A stretch of 38,301 nucleotides of DNA, from contig CAJOCL010000015.1 in the NCBI GenBank assembly GCA_905233565.1, positions 1 to 38,301 of the forward strand, in the 5' to 3' direction. Of the stretch, positions 35,318 to 38,301 are shown piece after piece. The stretch's first letter is position 1; each line of letters begins with the position of its first letter. This DNA comes from an uncultured Synergistales bacterium. GTDB lineage: Bacteria; Synergistota; Synergistia; Synergistales; Aminobacteriaceae. The translations under genes were made by a program, and so were the position numbers. Below the pieces are notes generated by a model. That model was not told where the DNA came from and did not search any database. It saw only the letters and a program-made list of their open reading frames with translations.

Positions 35318-38131
35318 ATGAGAAAAATATTATCAATTTTTCTCGCGGTTTGTCTGCTTACAGCCGGCTCTGCGGCTTGGGCAGATTATTGGAACGAGGG
35401 CAATAGCGGTACAACAGAGGACGATGCGTACTTAATTGACTCGATCGATGACTTGAAGGCACTGCGCGACAGGGTAAACGCAGGAATAGAACCCGACGAC
35501 AGGTATTACAGGCTCGAAACTGATATGAACTTAACAGAATTAACGGACTGGGAACCTATCGGCACAAGCGTAACGGAGTTTGATCCTGCCGGCACAAGCG
35601 ACCACCCTTTCAAGGGACACTTCAACGGTAATAATCACTTGCTCTATGTCAACATAACTCGGCAGGACGGCGAAGCAGAGGGCAGAGAAACAAGAAACGG
35701 TATTTTCTGGGCAGTAAATTCAACAGGAGTTGCAATAAAAAATCTCAAAGTTGACGGTTACATAACAGGCAATTATGTCGGAGGCATAGCGGTTGACTTG
35801 CTGGGAGGAACAATAGATAACTGCAAGTTCACGGGGACAATAGAAGGGTATTATCCCGATTGGTATTATGGTCACGCGGTATGCGTCGGAGGCGGAGGCG
35901 GTATCGTTTGTCATATTTCAGGAGGCTTAATCAAAAATTGTTCCGTAACTGCCACAGTAAAAGGACATAATCGTGATTATGATGCGAACGAGGATATAGC
36001 CTACGCGGGGGGTATAGCGGCCTACATGGACGGAGGCAGCATTCAGAACTGCGAAGTCCTGGCAGGTTCCAGCGTCTCCGCATATCTGTATTACAGCGGA
36101 GTAAACGATCTCACTTATGCAGGGGGCATTGTAGGATATGCGAATCTCGGGCTTGAACAGTCAATCAAAAACTGTACATTTGACGGTACTATTAACAGTA
36201 AAGGCAAGTTCGCAGGAGGAATTGTAGCCTATTTAAGCGGAGGCACCATATCCGGCAACAGCATATCGAAGAATACAACAGTTACCAGCCTTTACATTGT
36301 AGGAGGAATCGCGGGACGTATCGGCGCAGGTTCTGTAGTCAGCAGCAATTCAGTCGTAACAGGAGCAGGCGTAACGGCATTCGTTGAACCGGGAGAAGTA
36401 GCATACAGCATCGGCGGAATTATCGGCCTCATGAATGCAGGTACTGTCAAAGATAATACAGCATATGCCACGCTTTCGGGAACAGCCTCATACATCGGGG
36501 GCGTAATCGGCAAAGTTGAAAGTGAAAGAAGTGCAACCATAACAATTTCAGAGAATGAGTACAGCGGTGCGACATACGGAATCGGATTTGACGCTTCAGG
36601 TTTTCCAAGCAATGAAGGCTGTATAAATGCAAGCGAAAAAGTAGCGATAAAAACAACATCGCTAAAAGCAGGCATTATAAAAGCAGCTTATTCAGTTACG
36701 ATTGAGAGAACCGGAGGGGCTTCGCCCTACACGTGGGCAATAAGTTCAGGCAAACTTCCGGCCGGACTGACACTCAACAAGACTACGGGCAAGCTCTCAG
36801 GTAAACCGACAAAAGCAGGAACTTTCAATTTTACCGTTAAGGTTACTGACAAAAACAAAAAGACCGCAACAAAAGCATTCACGCTGAAAATAACACAGCC
36901 TTCAATCTCAGGCACCCTGAACAATGGCATAATGAAAGCGTCATATTCAGGAACTCTCAAGGCAACGGGCGGAACTTCTGCTTACACGTGGACAATAAGT
37001 TCAGGGAAACTTCCGACAGGTCTTGTTATCGGCAAAAGTAACGGCAAAATTACGGGAACGCCCACAGCAGCAGGAACTTTCAATTTCACGGTTAAAGTTA
37101 CTGACAAAAACGGCGCAACCGCGACTAAGTCATACAAAATCGAGATAACAAAGCCCGTAATTTCAGGAACGCTTAAAAACGGAATACAGAAAGCCGCATA
37201 TTCAGCCACACTAAAAGCAACGGGCGGAACAGCAGCTTATACTTGGTCAATAAGCAGCGGTGCACTTCCAAAGGGGATGACACTCAACAAGACTACGGGC
37301 AAAATCTCAGGAACTCCGACAGCAACAGGAACTTTCAAATTTACGGTTAAAGTTACGGACAAAAACAAAGTAACGGCTACAAAAGTTTACACGCTGAAAA
37401 TAACGAAGACAACAATCGGCGGAACTATCTGCACAGGTGTAATTGAAGGCTATAGCTATTCAAGTACACTGACGGTCAGCGGAGGAACGGCGGCTTACAA
37501 GTGGACGATCAGCAAAGGGAAACTCCCAACCGGCCTTAAACTCACTTATTCAGGGACAACCGCGACAATTTCAGGAACTCCGACAAAAGCCGGAACATTC
37601 TCATTCACGGTTAAAGTTACGGATAAAAACAGCGTTGCAGCAACTAAGGCATTCAGCGTCTATGTTGTCTCAAAATCTTTAATCCAAACGGCAACGAAGA
37701 ATGTTAAATCGGCTTCGGCAACAGTTAAGGCTGCTTCAAGCAATAAGAAGACTTCACAAAGCCTTACCGCTGCAGTTCCTAATATCATGACAAATAATCC
37801 TTCAGCTTTTCAGGGCAACGGAACTATTACACTTGCTACAACATTGAGTGTTGCAAGCGATGATGTTGTTGAAACTTATGAGGGCAAGGACAGCGATCTT
37901 GTGAAGGTTAAGGCAAATACTGAATTAACGTTCATAATCGGCGAATGGGGAGTTGATGTCTCAGAATTGACTGTTTATGTTGATGATAAACCTGTAGAGG
38001 GCTTAACGGTTGAAGAGGGCAAATTCACTCTTACGCCTGAAATGGTACACGATGATTTCAAAGTCAGCGTTAAGGCTCAAAGTGAGGGCGTTGAACTTGA
38101 ATCGGAGGAAGTCTACATAATTTCAGAGTAA
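35318..38131 (+). CDS. Secreted GLUG/He_PIG-repeat surface protein lacking the CTERM anchor
   Basis: A 937-residue exported protein, paralogous to the one at 149-5095. The signal peptide ends near AAWA. An N-terminal domain with DDLKALRDRVNAG and FKGHFNGNNH closely follows the first protein's GDLRTLRDSVNKG and FTGHFDGNNK. GLUG-like GGI-x-G segments run to about residue 430. Four putative-Ig units (about 445-785) follow, Lys-rich and with a GTPTxxGTFxFTVKVTDKN core. A separate acidic C-terminal domain (about 830-937) ends at IISE, with no Synergist-CTERM. The start is ATG 35318, 9 nt after AGGAGG; TTG 35312 is too close to it. It has its own long structured leader and a terminator. The ligand is unknown. 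Confidence 0.92.
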   Translation: MRKILSIFLAVCLLTAGSAAWADYWNEGNSGTTEDDAYLIDSIDDLKALRDRVNAGIEPDDRYYRLETDMNLTELTDWEPIGTSVTEFDPAGTSDHPFKGHFNGNNHLLYVNITRQDGEAEGRETRNGIFWAVNSTGVAIKNLKVDGYITGNYVGGIAVDLLGGTIDNCKFTGTIEGYYPDWYYGHAVCVGGGGGIVCHISGGLIKNCSVTATVKGHNRDYDANEDIAYAGGIAAYMDGGSIQNCEVLAGSSVSAYLYYSGVNDLTYAGGIVGYANLGLEQSIKNCTFDGTINSKGKFAGGIVAYLSGGTISGNSISKNTTVTSLYIVGGIAGRIGAGSVVSSNSVVTGAGVTAFVEPGEVAYSIGGIIGLMNAGTVKDNTAYATLSGTASYIGGVIGKVESERSATITISENEYSGATYGIGFDASGFPSNEGCINASEKVAIKTTSLKAGIIKAAYSVTIERTGGASPYTWAISSGKLPAGLTLNKTTGKLSGKPTKAGTFNFTVKVTDKNKKTATKAFTLKITQPSISGTLNNGIMKASYSGTLKATGGTSAYTWTISSGKLPTGLVIGKSNGKITGTPTAAGTFNFTVKVTDKNGATATKSYKIEITKPVISGTLKNGIQKAAYSATLKATGGTAAYTWSISSGALPKGMTLNKTTGKISGTPTATGTFKFTVKVTDKNKVTATKVYTLKITKTTIGGTICTGVIEGYSYSSTLTVSGGTAAYKWTISKGKLPTGLKLTYSGTTATISGTPTKAGTFSFTVKVTDKNSVAATKAFSVYVVSKSLIQTATKNVKSASATVKAASSNKKTSQSLTAAVPNIMTNNPSAFQGNGTITLATTLSVASDDVVETYEGKDSDLVKVKANTELTFIIGEWGVDVSELTVYVDDKPVEGLTVEEGKFTLTPEMVHDDFKVSVKAQSEGVELESEEVYIISE

Positions 38132-38141
38132 TTAATCGCAA

Positions 38142-38190
38142 CAAAAAATCCCCCTCTGCCAATTACGACAGGGGGGATTAATTTATTTTA
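38142..38190. terminator. Bidirectional terminator at the right end
   Basis: AATCCCCCTCTG (38147-38158) pairs with CAGGGGGGATT (38169-38179), with an A6 run to the left and AATTTATTTTA to the right. It can end the surface-protein transcript and a leftward transcript entering from the right edge. Confidence 0.8.
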
Positions 38191-38299
38191 GATATTCATT
38201 CGCCGCTACGATAAATATGTACAATCTTATACAAAGTTTATACAATTTATACTGTGGCATTCTTGCGATATGCCTTCCTGTTTCATCGAACCCGATTTT
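38183..38299 (-). CDS. C-terminal end of a leftward gene (partial)
   Basis: One minus-strand frame stays open from the window edge to TAA at 38185-38183. It gives 38 residues starting KIGFDETGRHIARMPQYKL and ending in a hydrophobic IFIVAANEYLK. The convergent two-way terminator supports a leftward gene ending here. The family was not recognised. The stretch 38218-38252 inside it has repeated TATACAA-type units spaced 9-11 bp, which encode a YKLYKL-like run, so the C-terminus may have been shaped by repeat slippage or may be non-coding. Confidence 0.4.
   Translation of the reverse strand, partial: KIGFDETGRHIARMPQYKLYKLCIRLYIFIVAANEYLK
38218..38252 (+). repeat. Phased TATACAA-type short repeats
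   Basis: TGTACAA (38218-38224), TTATACAA (38227-38234), TTATACAA (38238-38245) and TTATAC (38247-38252) recur every 9-11 bp, close to one helical turn. They could be a protein-binding array or a chance slippage repeat at the end of a leftward gene. Confidence 0.35.
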
Positions 38300-38301
38300 G
38301 C

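Overview
The window looks like chromosome of a member of the Synergistota, probably a host-associated Synergistaceae-type bacterium. The best single clue is the C-terminus of the 1648-residue surface protein at 149-5095. It has a Gly-rich run with one Cys, a hydrophobic stretch and a terminal Lys cluster, which is the layout of the Synergist-CTERM sorting signal. The gene orders rny-ymdB and rbgA-rnhB-ylqG-like-ylqH-like-yraN, together with TAXI, NhaC and flavocytochrome-c-type genes, suit an anaerobic diderm of that group. No rRNA, tRNA, CRISPR array, intact IS element or prophage was recognised.

Layout. 149-5095 is a giant secreted protein made of a GLUG-like beta region plus 13 putative-Ig (He_PIG-like) units. 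5156-5469 holds a decayed toxin-antitoxin pair. 5633-7959 is rny-ymdB (RNA turnover and regulation), facing a leftward operon, ribA-ribH-serS and a WecA-like/TagA fusion (8024-12129), across a two-way terminator. 12228-13634 carries a small secreted protein, a HicA/HicB module and a second secreted protein. 13683-23329 is a long rightward housekeeping run: zinc protease, rsmB-like methyltransferase, ankyrin protein, PASTA protein, rpe, RodZ-like protein, lepB, rbgA, rnhB, FliK-like and FlhB-tail-like proteins, and yraN. A CGGC protein and an NhaC antiporter follow. 25481-29207 is a leftward unit (Rpn-type nuclease, HAD phosphatase, PTS EIIBCA) behind a good sigma-70-like promoter. 29347-31218 is an exported FMN/FAD fumarate-reductase-like enzyme, divergent from an MscS channel and a TrpR/YerC-like regulator. 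An orphan TAXI binding protein follows, then a second, smaller surface protein (35318-38131) paralogous to the first. A leftward gene probably ends at the right edge.

The most unusual structure is the leader of the second surface protein (about 35121-35260). On the minus strand, an extended -10 element lies just upstream of a transcript that would begin with one arm of a perfect 9-bp stem and end with the other arm followed by T8, as expected for a compact small RNA of about 88 nt. On the plus strand, an extended -10 element faces it and would make the 5' UTR of the surface-protein mRNA. The two transcripts would be antisense over about 55 nt, and the UTR has an interleaved second 9-bp pairing. 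This could be a cis-antisense or RNA-refolding switch on a cell-surface adhesin-like gene; it is inferred from sequence only.
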